A stretch of DNA of 64,000 nucleotides. Origin: Bacillota bacterium. GTDB lineage: Bacteria > Bacillota > Clostridia > Lachnospirales > Lachnospiraceae. Each line of letters begins with the position of its first letter. The stretch's first letter is position 1. The notes beneath the pieces were generated by a model. That model had not been told where the DNA came from. It worked only from the letters and a program-made list of their open reading frames with translations, and searched no databases. Positions 42,313-50,910 of this stretch are shown here, piece by piece. Location of the stretch: assembly GCA_023392535.1 (NCBI GenBank), contig JAEVYY010000027.1, positions 90,193 to 154,192 of the forward strand, in the 5' to 3' direction. The position numbers were made by a program, and so were the translations under genes.

Positions 42313-42932
42313 AAGTGTGCCCCTTCCTTTTTGAATTCCTTGGCTGCCTTTTCTTTATCATCTGCTTTTGTGATTGCTCCACCTACAATGATAATTTCTA
42401 CTCCTATCTCTCTTAAGAAAGGAAGCGTGGATTTTGTTACACCACCAGCAATAGCAATTCTTTTCACGTTTTGCAAGGTGTTCATGGATTTTTTTACTAA
42501 GTCATTAAGTCCTTCTCCCTTCTTGTCAGAAGGAAGGTGCACTTCAAAAATCGCATCTTCAAAAACCGTTAACCTTTGTAGGCGGTCATGATCTGCTTCC
42601 AGTAGATCAATCATATATTCTTTTCGATACTCTTTTGCTACACTATCACAAATGCTTATGGTCGATAATGCAGAAGCACCCATAACGGTAGCTATATCCG
42701 CGCCCGCTTCGTAGACCGCACGAAATTCATATTCCGCCTCGTCTATCGTTTTAATATCCGCAAGTATCACAGCCTTTGGATATTTTTCCCTTATGGTACG
42801 AACCGATTGCAAGCCATAATCTTTAATTAAGGAAGTGCCTATTTCTATAATGTCGATATGCTCCTTTGTCTGTTCAATAATGCTGATTGCATCTGACAGT
42901 GTCATTCTGTCTAAAGCCATTTGCAGTCTCAT
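42309..42932 (-). CDS. hxlA: 3-hexulose-6-phosphate synthase / KGPDC superfamily
   Basis: 207 residues, a TIM barrel of the orotidine decarboxylase suprafamily: MRLQMALDRM, VDIIEIGTSLI-like strand, and the metal motif LADIKTIDEAEYEF (DxKxxD), then IAIAGGVTKSTLP and IIIVGGAITKADD. HPS joins formaldehyde and ribulose-5-phosphate or runs backward; the related KGPDC decarboxylates 3-keto-gulonate-6-phosphate. Coupling to PHI favours HPS, while the sugar-acid neighbours leave a decarboxylase-like role possible. Start is ATG at 42932 or a GTG two codons earlier, both served by AAAGGAG. Confidence 0.78.
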   Translation of the reverse strand: MRLQMALDRMTLSDAISIIEQTKEHIDIIEIGTSLIKDYGLQSVRTIREKYPKAVILADIKTIDEAEYEFRAVYEAGADIATVMGASALSTISICDSVAKEYRKEYMIDLLEADHDRLQRLTVFEDAIFEVHLPSDKKGEGLNDLVKKSMNTLQNVKRIAIAGGVTKSTLPFLREIGVEIIIVGGAITKADDKEKAAKEFKKEGAHL

Positions 42933-42970
42933 AGGCACTCATCTCCTTTATGCGAACAATTTCGTGTTAT

Positions 42971-43924
42971 TTATCTTTCATTGATTTTTGCTGTCTGCAA
43001 GTATTTTTTTAGCATTTCTTTTGTCGGTAACCCTTCATTATCACTAATATTCATTACCTGAATAGAACCAACTGCGTTTCCTCTGCGTACGGCCTCCTGT
43101 AATGATAAATCCTCCAATAATCCGCTAATAACACCAGCTGCGAACCCATCGCCAGCACCTACCGTATCAACGACTTTTTCTACGGCAAACCCAGGTACCG
43201 TATAAGAGTTACCATCATCTCTCACGTAAGATCCGTCAGCACCGATTTTAACTATAATCCTCTTACAACCCTTTGCTTCATAAAAATCAGCAATTTTCTC
43301 AGGATCACTGCTACCCAAAAGTATCTGGCCTTCTGAGGTACCAGGAAGAATCATATCACATTTCGATGCGATATCATTAATCACCTGTATCATTATTTCT
43401 TCACTTTCCCATAACGCAGGTCTTAGATTGGGATCAAAAGACAGGTATACATCATTTTCCCTGGCTCTTTCAATCAGACGATAGGTAGCTTCCCTACAGG
43501 ACGGTGACAAAGCAGGCGGAATCCCTGTGATATGTACTAATCTAATACCGGTAAAGTCAATCGCATCTATTTCTTCTATTCCAAGATGAGATGCCGCTGA
43601 CCCCAATCTATAATAGGGTGCATAGGGATCTCCGGAGATTACCTTATTTTTTAATTGAATTCCCGTCTTGTATACTGTGTCATAGGTAATAAATTCGGTC
43701 CCTATCTTTTCCTTCTTCAAGAAATTCTCAATATAATGTCCCAGTGGTTCATCCCCTAATCTGGTGATATAAGTTGCGTTGTGTCCCAACCTGGTGAGTC
43801 CAATACAAACATTCACTTCCGCCCCTGCCAGGGATCTTGTAAAATGCTCCACTTCCTCCAAAGGCCCTACCGTATCTGCAATAAACAATACCATCGGCTC
43901 TCCAAATAAAATAACTTCACTCAT
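42971..43924 (-). CDS. kdgK: PfkB-family sugar kinase, probable 2-keto-3-deoxygluconate kinase
   Basis: 317 residues of ribokinase/PfkB fold. The N-terminal FGEPMVLFIAD with LAGAEVNVCIGLTRLG and the C-terminal VDTVGAGDGFAAGVISG (anion hole and base Asp) are clear; SFDPNLRPALW is common in KDG kinases. It likely phosphorylates 2-keto-3-deoxygluconate or a close sugar acid with ATP. The KDPG aldolase in the same operon would take the product to pyruvate and glyceraldehyde-3-phosphate. It follows the ImmA-like gene by 5 bases. Confidence 0.82.
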   Translation of the reverse strand: MSEVILFGEPMVLFIADTVGPLEEVEHFTRSLAGAEVNVCIGLTRLGHNATYITRLGDEPLGHYIENFLKKEKIGTEFITYDTVYKTGIQLKNKVISGDPYAPYYRLGSAASHLGIEEIDAIDFTGIRLVHITGIPPALSPSCREATYRLIERARENDVYLSFDPNLRPALWESEEIMIQVINDIASKCDMILPGTSEGQILLGSSDPEKIADFYEAKGCKRIIVKIGADGSYVRDDGNSYTVPGFAVEKVVDTVGAGDGFAAGVISGLLEDLSLQEAVRRGNAVGSIQVMNISDNEGLPTKEMLKKYLQTAKINER

Positions 43925-43929
43925 GTCTT

Positions 43930-44607
43930 CTATTCCTTTCTCAAGCTATATTCGTGCGTTTCTTTTATTCGCAATATCTCATCTATCAGTTTTTTTGATT
44001 TTTCTTTATCATGAGGATAAAGCATGATGGCATCAAATACATAAGGGTTATAGGTAATTCCTACTAGCTCACGGGCAAATGACATTGCCGCAATCTCCCC
44101 AATTGCCACAAGGCCTGATTTATTGTGGAAAGGGCCAATTTTCCAAAGCTCAATTTTCTCTGTTTTGGTATAGATCAAATGATCCTTTTCTTCCAGCAAG
44201 TGAAACATTTCATGAGCCAAAAGTACATCCCCTATGTTGACATACTCCAATAGCTCGTACATATCATTGTCCCGGATCAACTGATTCACTTTATCCACAT
44301 TTCCATTATAGATGGTCACCTTATCAGGAAAATTAAATCTTGCAAACACAATATAGTTTTCACTTCCGTAGGAATCCTCATAATGAATCTTAACTTTCAG
44401 TCTTTCGGCATACTCCTGAATGGAACATTCTCCATACTGCTGCTTTAACTCAACCGCTTTTTTTCTACCGCAGGATATCGCTTCCTTAATCATCACTATC
44501 CGTTGCTCTTTAAGCACTTTTCGATTCAAAGGATCACGGCTAAACGCATATTTTCCCCACTCTACGTCACTTAGCCCTATTAACTCTTTTGTTATATCTT
44601 TTATCAT
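43930..44607 (-). CDS. ImmA/IrrE-like putative zinc metallopeptidase, no HTH
   Basis: 225 residues. H132-E133-x-x-H136 in VLLAHEMFHLLEE is a zinc-peptidase motif, and E171 in AIGEIAAMSFARELVG would be the third ligand, as in ImmA/IrrE proteins. The N-terminal 120 residues match nothing I know, and no DNA-binding or membrane segment is seen. ImmA-type proteases usually cleave a repressor. Here the gene is fixed in a catabolic operon, overlapping the HyuA-type gene by 4 bases (ATGA), so a role in processing a protein of this pathway, or a metal-dependent hydrolysis, is possible. Function unknown. Confidence 0.65.
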   Translation of the reverse strand: MIKDITKELIGLSDVEWGKYAFSRDPLNRKVLKEQRIVMIKEAISCGRKKAVELKQQYGECSIQEYAERLKVKIHYEDSYGSENYIVFARFNFPDKVTIYNGNVDKVNQLIRDNDMYELLEYVNIGDVLLAHEMFHLLEEKDHLIYTKTEKIELWKIGPFHNKSGLVAIGEIAAMSFARELVGITYNPYVFDAIMLYPHDKEKSKKLIDEILRIKETHEYSLRKE

Positions 44608-46727
44608 ATATCATTCCTTGCGCCAACAATGATAATTTCTTCCTGGGATTCCATTAAACCAAGCTCTGTATCCACCACCATTAGCAGTTGCTCCAGATCT
44701 CTCATACCTGCATAATCCAGTACTTTACCACCTATACAAATATAGATATCTGGCTGTAGGCGAATATCGCTTTTAAATACTGCAAATTCTTCCCACATTT
44801 TTTCTATTTGCTGCGGTGCATCAGCTACTGTGCAACCTAATGCTCCTCCATCTCCACGTTGTACCTTTATAAAGCCTTTCTTATCTACGATACGTATCTG
44901 TTTCGCACCGTTTTCTTTTTCTCCTGAAAATACATAAAAGACATTATTTTTGACAACAAGCTCTGCCTTATCCATACCAATTCCCATTGATTTGGCTGCT
45001 AGCTCTCTTGCATCTTCTTCGGTACAGGCCTTTAACAAATCTGTGGTCTGTACCTCGGTAGAACCTAATGCAATGGCGGTGACTCTTGAGGTCTGGGAGT
45101 CGATTTCTATCTGCACTTCGATCGAATCCGGCAGTGCACCGTTGGCAATCGCCATATTGGTAGCTTCCTTTTTAATATCTGCAATATCCTGTTTTGATGG
45201 AGTAGGAATCGTGCGTTCCACCACATCCCGAACCATCGCAAGTGCAACACCAATTGAGGAAATAACCTCTGCATTTTCTGGAATGCTGTATTCCAGGCCC
45301 ATATGATCTGCCGTATACGGCAATAATGCAGCTGCTCCTCCTCCTACCCCAACTAAAGAAATCTGATCCCTCTCTATTTTATACTTATCTGCCAACATTT
45401 CAATGACTGGTCTGATCTTTTCATAAGATTTTGCAAGAATCTGTTCTGCGACTTCTTCCACTGTCTTATTCATGTATTTTGCAAGAGGTTCCATTGCCTT
45501 TCTTGCCGCAGCCGGATCTCCATAGGAATAATGCTCTGGTGTCACAATACCAAGAACATTAGCCGCGCAGCTATTTGTTATGGTGATTCTTTTACCATTT
45601 TTAAGTTTAATAGCTACATAATCAGCAGGATCCCCCTTTTTAGGAGTAAAAAATTCCACTTCCGGATCTTCTATTTCTTCTATTGGTGTATAAACTGCAT
45701 AAGGCATTCCTGCAATATGTGCACTTCTTGGTCCAACATCCGTGATTCCATTCTTAGAGGCTCTTACCATGCTTCCACCTGCTATTCCCAATACGCGTAC
45801 ATCCAAAGAGCTAATATAGGTAGCATGCCCCCCAACGATAGAATAGTCTACAGCCGGACGTCCATTTTTAATAACACCGATATTCGTACTGGTACCACCT
45901 ACCTCAAAATAAACACCATTTGAAGCGCGCAGATACATAAGAGCTCCCACCACACTGGCTGCTGGCCCAGACAACATTGTCAGTACAGGTCTTTTTTTCA
46001 TTTCTGCGATATCCATTACACCGCCATCACCACGCATGATCATTAAAGGAACTTTAATCCCTGCCTGTCTTACACTTTGCTCTGTTCTGGAAGCAGTATC
46101 CAGCATTTTAGGCAGAATACTGGCATTAATGGCTGCAGTCCTTGTCCTTCTGGTAAGACCATACAGCTTACTGATTTCAGATGCTACAGATACTGGTAAG
46201 CCGTATTTTTCTGCGACCTCCTGAATCTTTTGTTCTTCTGTCAGGTCATCTACACCAAATGCTTTGGAAGCTACAATAACGCTGGCTCCTCTGTCCTGTA
46301 GGCTTCTTATTTCCTGCTCAATGGTTTGCTCATTCAATTCTTTATCTTTCAGATAGGTATGATGGATCCCGATCGTTCTACCCGTTCCAAGATCAATATC
46401 TTCAATTTTACTTTGTTTTTTTGCCAGCCATCCTTCTAAACCACCTTTACCAGTTGCCAGGATACCAACTTCTGCTACATCACCTTCCAATAATGCATTC
46501 GTAGCCTGCGTGGTACTATGAGCAATAAAGATAACTTCATCTGGATTGATATTATTAGCTGTTAAGCACAATTGAAAGGCCTCAATTACTCCTTGCGCTA
46601 CCCCCAGCTCATGATCATGTGTCGTCATCACAGACCCTTTTCCTACGATTTCATGAGTTTCATTATCAATTGCAACTGCCTTAGTATGGGTACCACCTAC
46701 ATCTATGCCTACTCGAATCGCTCTCAT
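44604..46727 (-). CDS. Hydantoinase/oxoprolinase family protein, HyuA-type subunit alone
   Basis: 707 residues. The ASKHA-type start RIGIDVGGTHTKAVAID, the long Hydantoinase_A part with MRGDGGVMDIAEMKKRPVL, LSGPAASVVGA and FEVGGTSTNIG are family marks. HyuA subunits use ATP to activate a cyclic amide or carbonyl compound and usually work with a HyuB subunit; no HyuB gene is in this window. The protein sits in an operon with a permease and sugar-acid enzymes, so its substrate may be a lactam or lactone-like compound. It is different from the zinc hydantoinase at 40059. Confidence 0.84.
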   Translation of the reverse strand: MRAIRVGIDVGGTHTKAVAIDNETHEIVGKGSVMTTHDHELGVAQGVIEAFQLCLTANNINPDEVIFIAHSTTQATNALLEGDVAEVGILATGKGGLEGWLAKKQSKIEDIDLGTGRTIGIHHTYLKDKELNEQTIEQEIRSLQDRGASVIVASKAFGVDDLTEEQKIQEVAEKYGLPVSVASEISKLYGLTRRTRTAAINASILPKMLDTASRTEQSVRQAGIKVPLMIMRGDGGVMDIAEMKKRPVLTMLSGPAASVVGALMYLRASNGVYFEVGGTSTNIGVIKNGRPAVDYSIVGGHATYISSLDVRVLGIAGGSMVRASKNGITDVGPRSAHIAGMPYAVYTPIEEIEDPEVEFFTPKKGDPADYVAIKLKNGKRITITNSCAANVLGIVTPEHYSYGDPAAARKAMEPLAKYMNKTVEEVAEQILAKSYEKIRPVIEMLADKYKIERDQISLVGVGGGAAALLPYTADHMGLEYSIPENAEVISSIGVALAMVRDVVERTIPTPSKQDIADIKKEATNMAIANGALPDSIEVQIEIDSQTSRVTAIALGSTEVQTTDLLKACTEEDARELAAKSMGIGMDKAELVVKNNVFYVFSGEKENGAKQIRIVDKKGFIKVQRGDGGALGCTVADAPQQIEKMWEEFAVFKSDIRLQPDIYICIGGKVLDYAGMRDLEQLLMVVDTELGLMESQEEIIIVGARNDI

Positions 46728-46817
46728 TTCAAAAACACTCCTTCATATATTTATTTTTTCTCTATGTAAATTTTTATTATTTTCTAATTAATTTTGTTGC
46801 TGTTAAAACAATATTGC

Positions 46818-46856
46818 AGGTAACCTTTAGGCTTTCTTGGCATAAAGGTTACCTTT
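46818..46856. other. Paired palindromes / stem-loop between permease and HyuA-type gene
   Basis: AGGTAACCTTTA and TAAAGGTTACCT form a perfect 12-bp inverted repeat around a 13-base loop, and each arm is itself nearly palindromic (AAAGGTNACCTTT). The T-rich tract lies on the plus-strand side, so as a minus-strand terminator it is weak. It may be an operator pair or an mRNA-stability loop. Confidence 0.5.
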
Positions 46857-46886
46857 TATTTATTTTTTTATGTACCTGGCTTAATT

Positions 46887-48176
46887 TTACCCAAACATAA
46901 AGAATACAATTGCTGTATTAATGATACAAATGATCCAGCCCCAAAGAACACCGGAACGAATAAAGTCTTTTGCTGTTGATTTAGAATAACTAATAGCCCA
47001 TAAATTCCATGACTGTGTAGGACAGCAGGAAATATTCATGGTTATGGTAGGTATATAAATTAATGGGAATAAGAACGGTGCTGTAAAGGTACCAATACTT
47101 CTTAAAATACCAAGCGTAGCAGAACCTGCTCCAAATACGGTCAGTGGTCCTCTAAATAAACCTAAAGGTGCAATTACTGCAAAGAGAATTGCAACTAATA
47201 AGGTACTATTAGGCATAATTCCACCTAAGATAGAATTGAAAAATACAGCATTTAAACCAGATACCTTATTAAACATAGGAAGTATAAATAAAAATCCTAA
47301 CAAGGATGCGACATCTACTACGCCATCATAAAAAGTTTTTGTAATGATTTTTTCTGCGTCTTTATAGGATTTGATCTTTCCACATGTAAACAGTGCAAAA
47401 AACGCTGCAACAATAAAGGCTGGAATTGGCTGCCATTTGAAAAAGATAGCAAGAATAACTGGTATGACTGGTGTAATCAAGGCATAGAAAGGTGCCTGCT
47501 CATTGCTTTCAAGAGAACCTGAAGTTGCTGCCCATGCATGATTCACATTCACTTTTTTTAAACGAAAAGCAATCATAACTATTACTACAAGTAACTGTAC
47601 TGCCATAGCTGTGAAACCAAATTTAAGGTAGTTGCCGTCATATTGGAAACCTTCAAAAATTCCCTGCATTTGTTTGAATAAAACAATATTTACATACATA
47701 CCGGAACCAACTGACATCAAATAGGAAGATACGGCAAGTGATTTCGGTACACCTAGAGATAATAAAATCGGTAATACAATGACACCGATTGCTACCACCG
47801 CTCCTGCTCCAAATGTGCTGGTAAAAATAAGACCTGTGACAATACAAAGTAGCACGGTAGTGACTAACGGTTTATCTCCCCCAAGTTCAACCGTTTTACG
47901 AATAATGGTAGACGCAACTCCGGTCTTTACCAAAACTTGTCCGAACCAGCTACCGAAAATAACAACGACTGCGGTCGCGCCCCAGCTCTCTGGTCCGCCC
48001 TGGAACACCGTTGTCTGTGCATCTTCCCAGGTAATGGTACCACCCAGCATCCCCAAGGCGACCCAAACAATAGCCATGACCAAAAATCCGATCATTAAGT
48101 TTCCACCTTTTACCGCATAGATTGTAAAGCCAATAAAGGTGAGCAATAAAATAATACCAATTATTGTTTCTAACAT
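46887..48176 (-). CDS. Putative GntP/ion-transporter superfamily permease
   Basis: 429 residues with about 11-12 hydrophobic segments and no signal peptide or ATPase motif. The glycine-rich TSTFGAGAVVAIGVIVLP and the late LGLFRGPLTVFGAGSATLG segments resemble GntP/CitMHS-like carriers that move organic anions with protons or sodium. Given the KDG kinase and KDPG aldolase in the same operon, a sugar acid or other carboxylate is the likely cargo. The family call is tentative; membrane-carrier status is firm. Confidence 0.72.
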   Translation of the reverse strand: MLETIIGIILLLTFIGFTIYAVKGGNLMIGFLVMAIVWVALGMLGGTITWEDAQTTVFQGGPESWGATAVVVIFGSWFGQVLVKTGVASTIIRKTVELGGDKPLVTTVLLCIVTGLIFTSTFGAGAVVAIGVIVLPILLSLGVPKSLAVSSYLMSVGSGMYVNIVLFKQMQGIFEGFQYDGNYLKFGFTAMAVQLLVVIVMIAFRLKKVNVNHAWAATSGSLESNEQAPFYALITPVIPVILAIFFKWQPIPAFIVAAFFALFTCGKIKSYKDAEKIITKTFYDGVVDVASLLGFLFILPMFNKVSGLNAVFFNSILGGIMPNSTLLVAILFAVIAPLGLFRGPLTVFGAGSATLGILRSIGTFTAPFLFPLIYIPTITMNISCCPTQSWNLWAISYSKSTAKDFIRSGVLWGWIICIINTAIVFFMFG

Positions 48177-48190
48177 AAAAAACCCTCCTC

Positions 48191-48940
48191 TTAAGTATAC
48201 TCTTTTCTTATTTTTTCTACTTCTAAAACCAATAGCTCCTGATCATATGTCCCACATGGGTATTCCAGAGCTAACGGCACCTGCGGGAGTTCATTCAAGA
48301 CTCCTCTCCAGTCAATTTCTCCTTCATCCAGTAAAACGGTATATGGACTTTCGCCTCCTTTCACATCTTTAAGGTGAATATAAGTAACATATTGCTTAAG
48401 TAGTTTCGCATTGGTTATGGGATCCTCATGTTGCCATAACCAATTGCCGACATCAAAAGTAGCTTGAATCTTACTTCCAAATGCCTTTCCCACCTCTAAA
48501 AATTTTAAAATTTTATCAATCCGGCCATTGTCCGGTGTTTGATCATTTTCAATCGTCAGAAGGAGTTCAAATTCTTCACATAGTTGATTCACTTTGTCAA
48601 TATCTTCCTGACTGACTTTATTAAAATTACCAATACATAGCTTTACACTTTTTGCATGGAAAGCTTTTGCTTCCTTAAAATAGATCAACAGATTATCATA
48701 AAGTAATTTTCCTTCGTCATATAGCAGTTCCGGAACAGAATAATAAATCTCAAGTTGATACTTTTCTGCCATTTCCTTTATGACCTTTGATTCTGCCTCT
48801 AAATTTTTTATGAACTCTCTTCGAATTTCAACAATAGAAAATCCCAAATGATAGAAGGGAGGCAAAAATTCTTCCTGAAGGACGCCATTCTTTAACTGTT
48901 CTAAAAAAACTAAAGTATTAGCCGCTAATTTTCTCTTCAT
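48191..48940 (-). CDS. Sugar phosphate isomerase/epimerase-like TIM barrel
   Basis: 249 residues of the xylose-isomerase-like/AP-endonuclease 2 fold: FSIVEIRREFI, LLLTIENDQTPDNG, ATFDVGNWLW, and TYIHLKDVKGG give the metal ligand pattern E-D-H-E. Such proteins isomerise or epimerise keto-sugars or their phosphates. It ends one base after the aldolase gene begins its frame upstream and is followed by the permease gene. Substrate unknown. Confidence 0.8.
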   Translation of the reverse strand: MKRKLAANTLVFLEQLKNGVLQEEFLPPFYHLGFSIVEIRREFIKNLEAESKVIKEMAEKYQLEIYYSVPELLYDEGKLLYDNLLIYFKEAKAFHAKSVKLCIGNFNKVSQEDIDKVNQLCEEFELLLTIENDQTPDNGRIDKILKFLEVGKAFGSKIQATFDVGNWLWQHEDPITNAKLLKQYVTYIHLKDVKGGESPYTVLLDEGEIDWRGVLNELPQVPLALEYPCGTYDQELLVLEVEKIRKEYT

Positions 48941-48941
48941 C

Positions 48942-49571
48942 TTAACTCCTCAGTTGACTTGCTTCTATTAATTTTTTACAGCGCTTTTTTAATTCTTCCA
49001 AATTGTGAGACGTGATCCCTCTTGTTAAGTAACCACCAAAACCACAAGCAAATGCTCCACTTGCAAACCATTCTCTTACATTGGTATCATCAACTCCCCC
49101 TGTAGGCATTAAATCAATAAAAGGCATTGGTGCTTTAATCCCTTTTAACATGGCCGTTGATAAGCAATCTCCCGGGAATAATTTTACGACATCGCTACCT
49201 ACCTGATAGGAATGTAGTGCTTCCGTAGGTGTGGCTGCTCCTAACGAACAGAATATATCTTTTTCTTTACAAAACTTTCCAACATCTTCTACCACACAGG
49301 GAGAAACGATAAAATCCGCCCCATTCTCATAAGCTAATTCTGCCTGCTCTTTTGTTAATACAGTTCCCGCACCAATCAGGGCATTTGGTAGCTCTTCCTT
49401 CAATTCGGATATCAATAACTCTGCACCTTTCACAGAAAATGTAATTTCCAACGTATCAATACCAGATTCAACGATCGTTTTACAGATCATTTTTGCTTCT
49501 TTAGGATCTTCATTTCGTATGACAGCAATTAGCTTACCCTTCATTGCCAGCTTTGCTTCCTGTTTTTTCAT
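48942..49571 (-). CDS. eda: KDPG/KHG aldolase (Entner-Doudoroff type)
   Basis: 209 residues. AVIRNEDPKEAKMICKTI, TLEITF (catalytic Glu), AGTVLTKEQAELAYENGADF and VVKLFPGD (Schiff-base Lys) are the family marks. It cleaves 2-keto-3-deoxy-6-phosphogluconate to pyruvate and glyceraldehyde-3-phosphate. The start at 49571 has AGAGGAG 8 bases upstream; an ATG at 49598, with GAGGGG before it, adds nine residues and cannot be excluded. It directly follows the LacI regulator gene. Confidence 0.86.
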   Translation of the reverse strand: MKKQEAKLAMKGKLIAVIRNEDPKEAKMICKTIVESGIDTLEITFSVKGAELLISELKEELPNALIGAGTVLTKEQAELAYENGADFIVSPCVVEDVGKFCKEKDIFCSLGAATPTEALHSYQVGSDVVKLFPGDCLSTAMLKGIKAPMPFIDLMPTGGVDDTNVREWFASGAFACGFGGYLTRGITSHNLEELKKRCKKLIEASQLRS

Positions 49572-49601
49572 ATGATTTTTCTCCTCTACTGTTTTCATGA
49601 T

Positions 49602-50642
49602 TTAACCCCTCGGTGTCGTGGAACCTCTGACGACAAGCTTAGGAGGCAGCTCTACAAATTTTTTCTTTTTAACGATTCCTTTTTCAATTCGTTTGATTAA
49701 TAGATCCGCGCACATTACTCCTGTTTTATAAGAATCCTGTGTGATCGTTGTAATTCCTGGCGGTATCAAAGATGCCCAGCCCCAGTCATCAAATCCACAA
49801 ATACCGAAATCGGTACCAGGCAGATACCCTTCTTCCTTCATACCTGTGAGTACATTCATAAGCGTGACACCGTTAACCGTAAATATGGCAATTTTTTCAT
49901 CTGGATTGTTATTCTTTAATGTTCTTAAATTGTTTCTGCATACTTGCAAGTCATTACTATCCACCAGATAAGTATCATGATTTCCATCTAAAGAAAATAA
50001 CTTTGCAATTGCATCCAAAAAGGCATTATGTCTTAAATAACGACTGCTGATCTGCTCCAGCTCCTGCGTGAAGAACGTGATTTTCGTATATCCTTGTTTT
50101 TGCAGGAACTTAATACAATCAAAGGTGGAATTATAATTTTCAGTCGTTATGGTGTCTAATAAATATTTGTTTTTTAAACACCTATCGGCTAATACCACCG
50201 GTATCCCCTGGTTATTAATATCTAATATATATTCATCGTTATAGCCCGTGGTATTTACAATCAACCCATCTAACTTGTTATCCATCAAAGACTGTATGCT
50301 TTCTATCTCACTTTGTTTATTATTATCTGTATTTACGAAAAGTACTTGATATCCATTTTTTTTGCAGACGTCATTAATACCTTTTACGATATAGGTGGAA
50401 AAGGGGCTTGTAATATCTGCAATAACGCATCCTATCACACCACTTCTCTGAGATTTTAGACTTCTTGCAATATTGCTTGGTCTGTAATCCAGTTCTTCGA
50501 TTACTTTTTGAATGGTATCTTTGGTCTCCTTAGACATAAATTCATATTTTCCATTGATATAACGGGAAATCGTTGTCTTTGATACCTTTGCTTTCTCAGC
50601 AACATCATCGATTGTAATTTTTACTTTTTTGTTGTCTGCCAT
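49602..50642 (-). CDS. LacI-family transcriptional repressor
   Basis: 346 residues. The LacI HTH (ITIDDVAEKAKVSKTTISRY, then YRPSNIARSLKSQRS hinge) precedes a periplasmic-binding-like sensor domain (IGCVIADITSPFSTY, FGICGFDDWGWASLI, LVVRGSTTP at the end). It should repress the operon it heads and be released by a sugar or sugar acid. Its own upstream region holds a LacI-type palindrome AAACCGGTTT, consistent with autoregulation. Confidence 0.92.
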   Translation of the reverse strand: MADNKKVKITIDDVAEKAKVSKTTISRYINGKYEFMSKETKDTIQKVIEELDYRPSNIARSLKSQRSGVIGCVIADITSPFSTYIVKGINDVCKKNGYQVLFVNTDNNKQSEIESIQSLMDNKLDGLIVNTTGYNDEYILDINNQGIPVVLADRCLKNKYLLDTITTENYNSTFDCIKFLQKQGYTKITFFTQELEQISSRYLRHNAFLDAIAKLFSLDGNHDTYLVDSNDLQVCRNNLRTLKNNNPDEKIAIFTVNGVTLMNVLTGMKEEGYLPGTDFGICGFDDWGWASLIPPGITTITQDSYKTGVMCADLLIKRIEKGIVKKKKFVELPPKLVVRGSTTPRG

Positions 50643-50658
50643 ATCTACCTTCCTTTAG

Positions 50659-50694
50659 TAACCGATTTCCTTTACCGATTTACGAAACCGGTTT
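50659..50694 (-). promoter_or_regulatory. LacI-type operator with three 13-base repeats
   Basis: On the minus strand AAACCGGTTT (perfect palindrome) is followed by AAATCGGTAA and AAATCGGTTA at exact 13-base steps. They lie between the -10 and the repressor ATG, where a bound repressor would block transcription. Confidence 0.7.
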
Positions 50695-50711
50695 ACATGA
50701 TTTGTAAATTC

Positions 50712-50740
50712 ATTATATGTAACATTGCACATCTTGTCAA
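50712..50740 (-). promoter_or_regulatory. Consensus sigma-A promoter of the LacI operon
   Basis: TTGACA, 17 bases, TATAAT on the minus strand, a full consensus match about 70 bases before the repressor start. It probably drives all nine genes down to the hexuloisomerase. Confidence 0.88.
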
Positions 50741-50828
50741 TAATAATTTTTATTTTAATAGTCATTATGTACATGTAAATATAGAACACCTATAAACAGT
50801 CCGTTATTTTTTTCTTCATTTGACTAAC

Positions 50829-50886
50829 AAAAAGCTCCCTCGAACGGAAACAAGTTCTATTTTACTTGTCTGCCTAAGAAGGAGCC
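50829..50886 (-). terminator. Terminator after the Ca2+ ATPase gene
   Basis: A large minus-strand stem-loop: GGCTCC pairs with GGGAGC at the base, an inner ACAAGT/ACTTGT arm extends it, and TTTTTG follows. It starts about 25 bases after the ATPase stop. Confidence 0.65.
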
Positions 50887-50910
50887 TATGGATTCCCTAT
50901 GAATTCTCTA

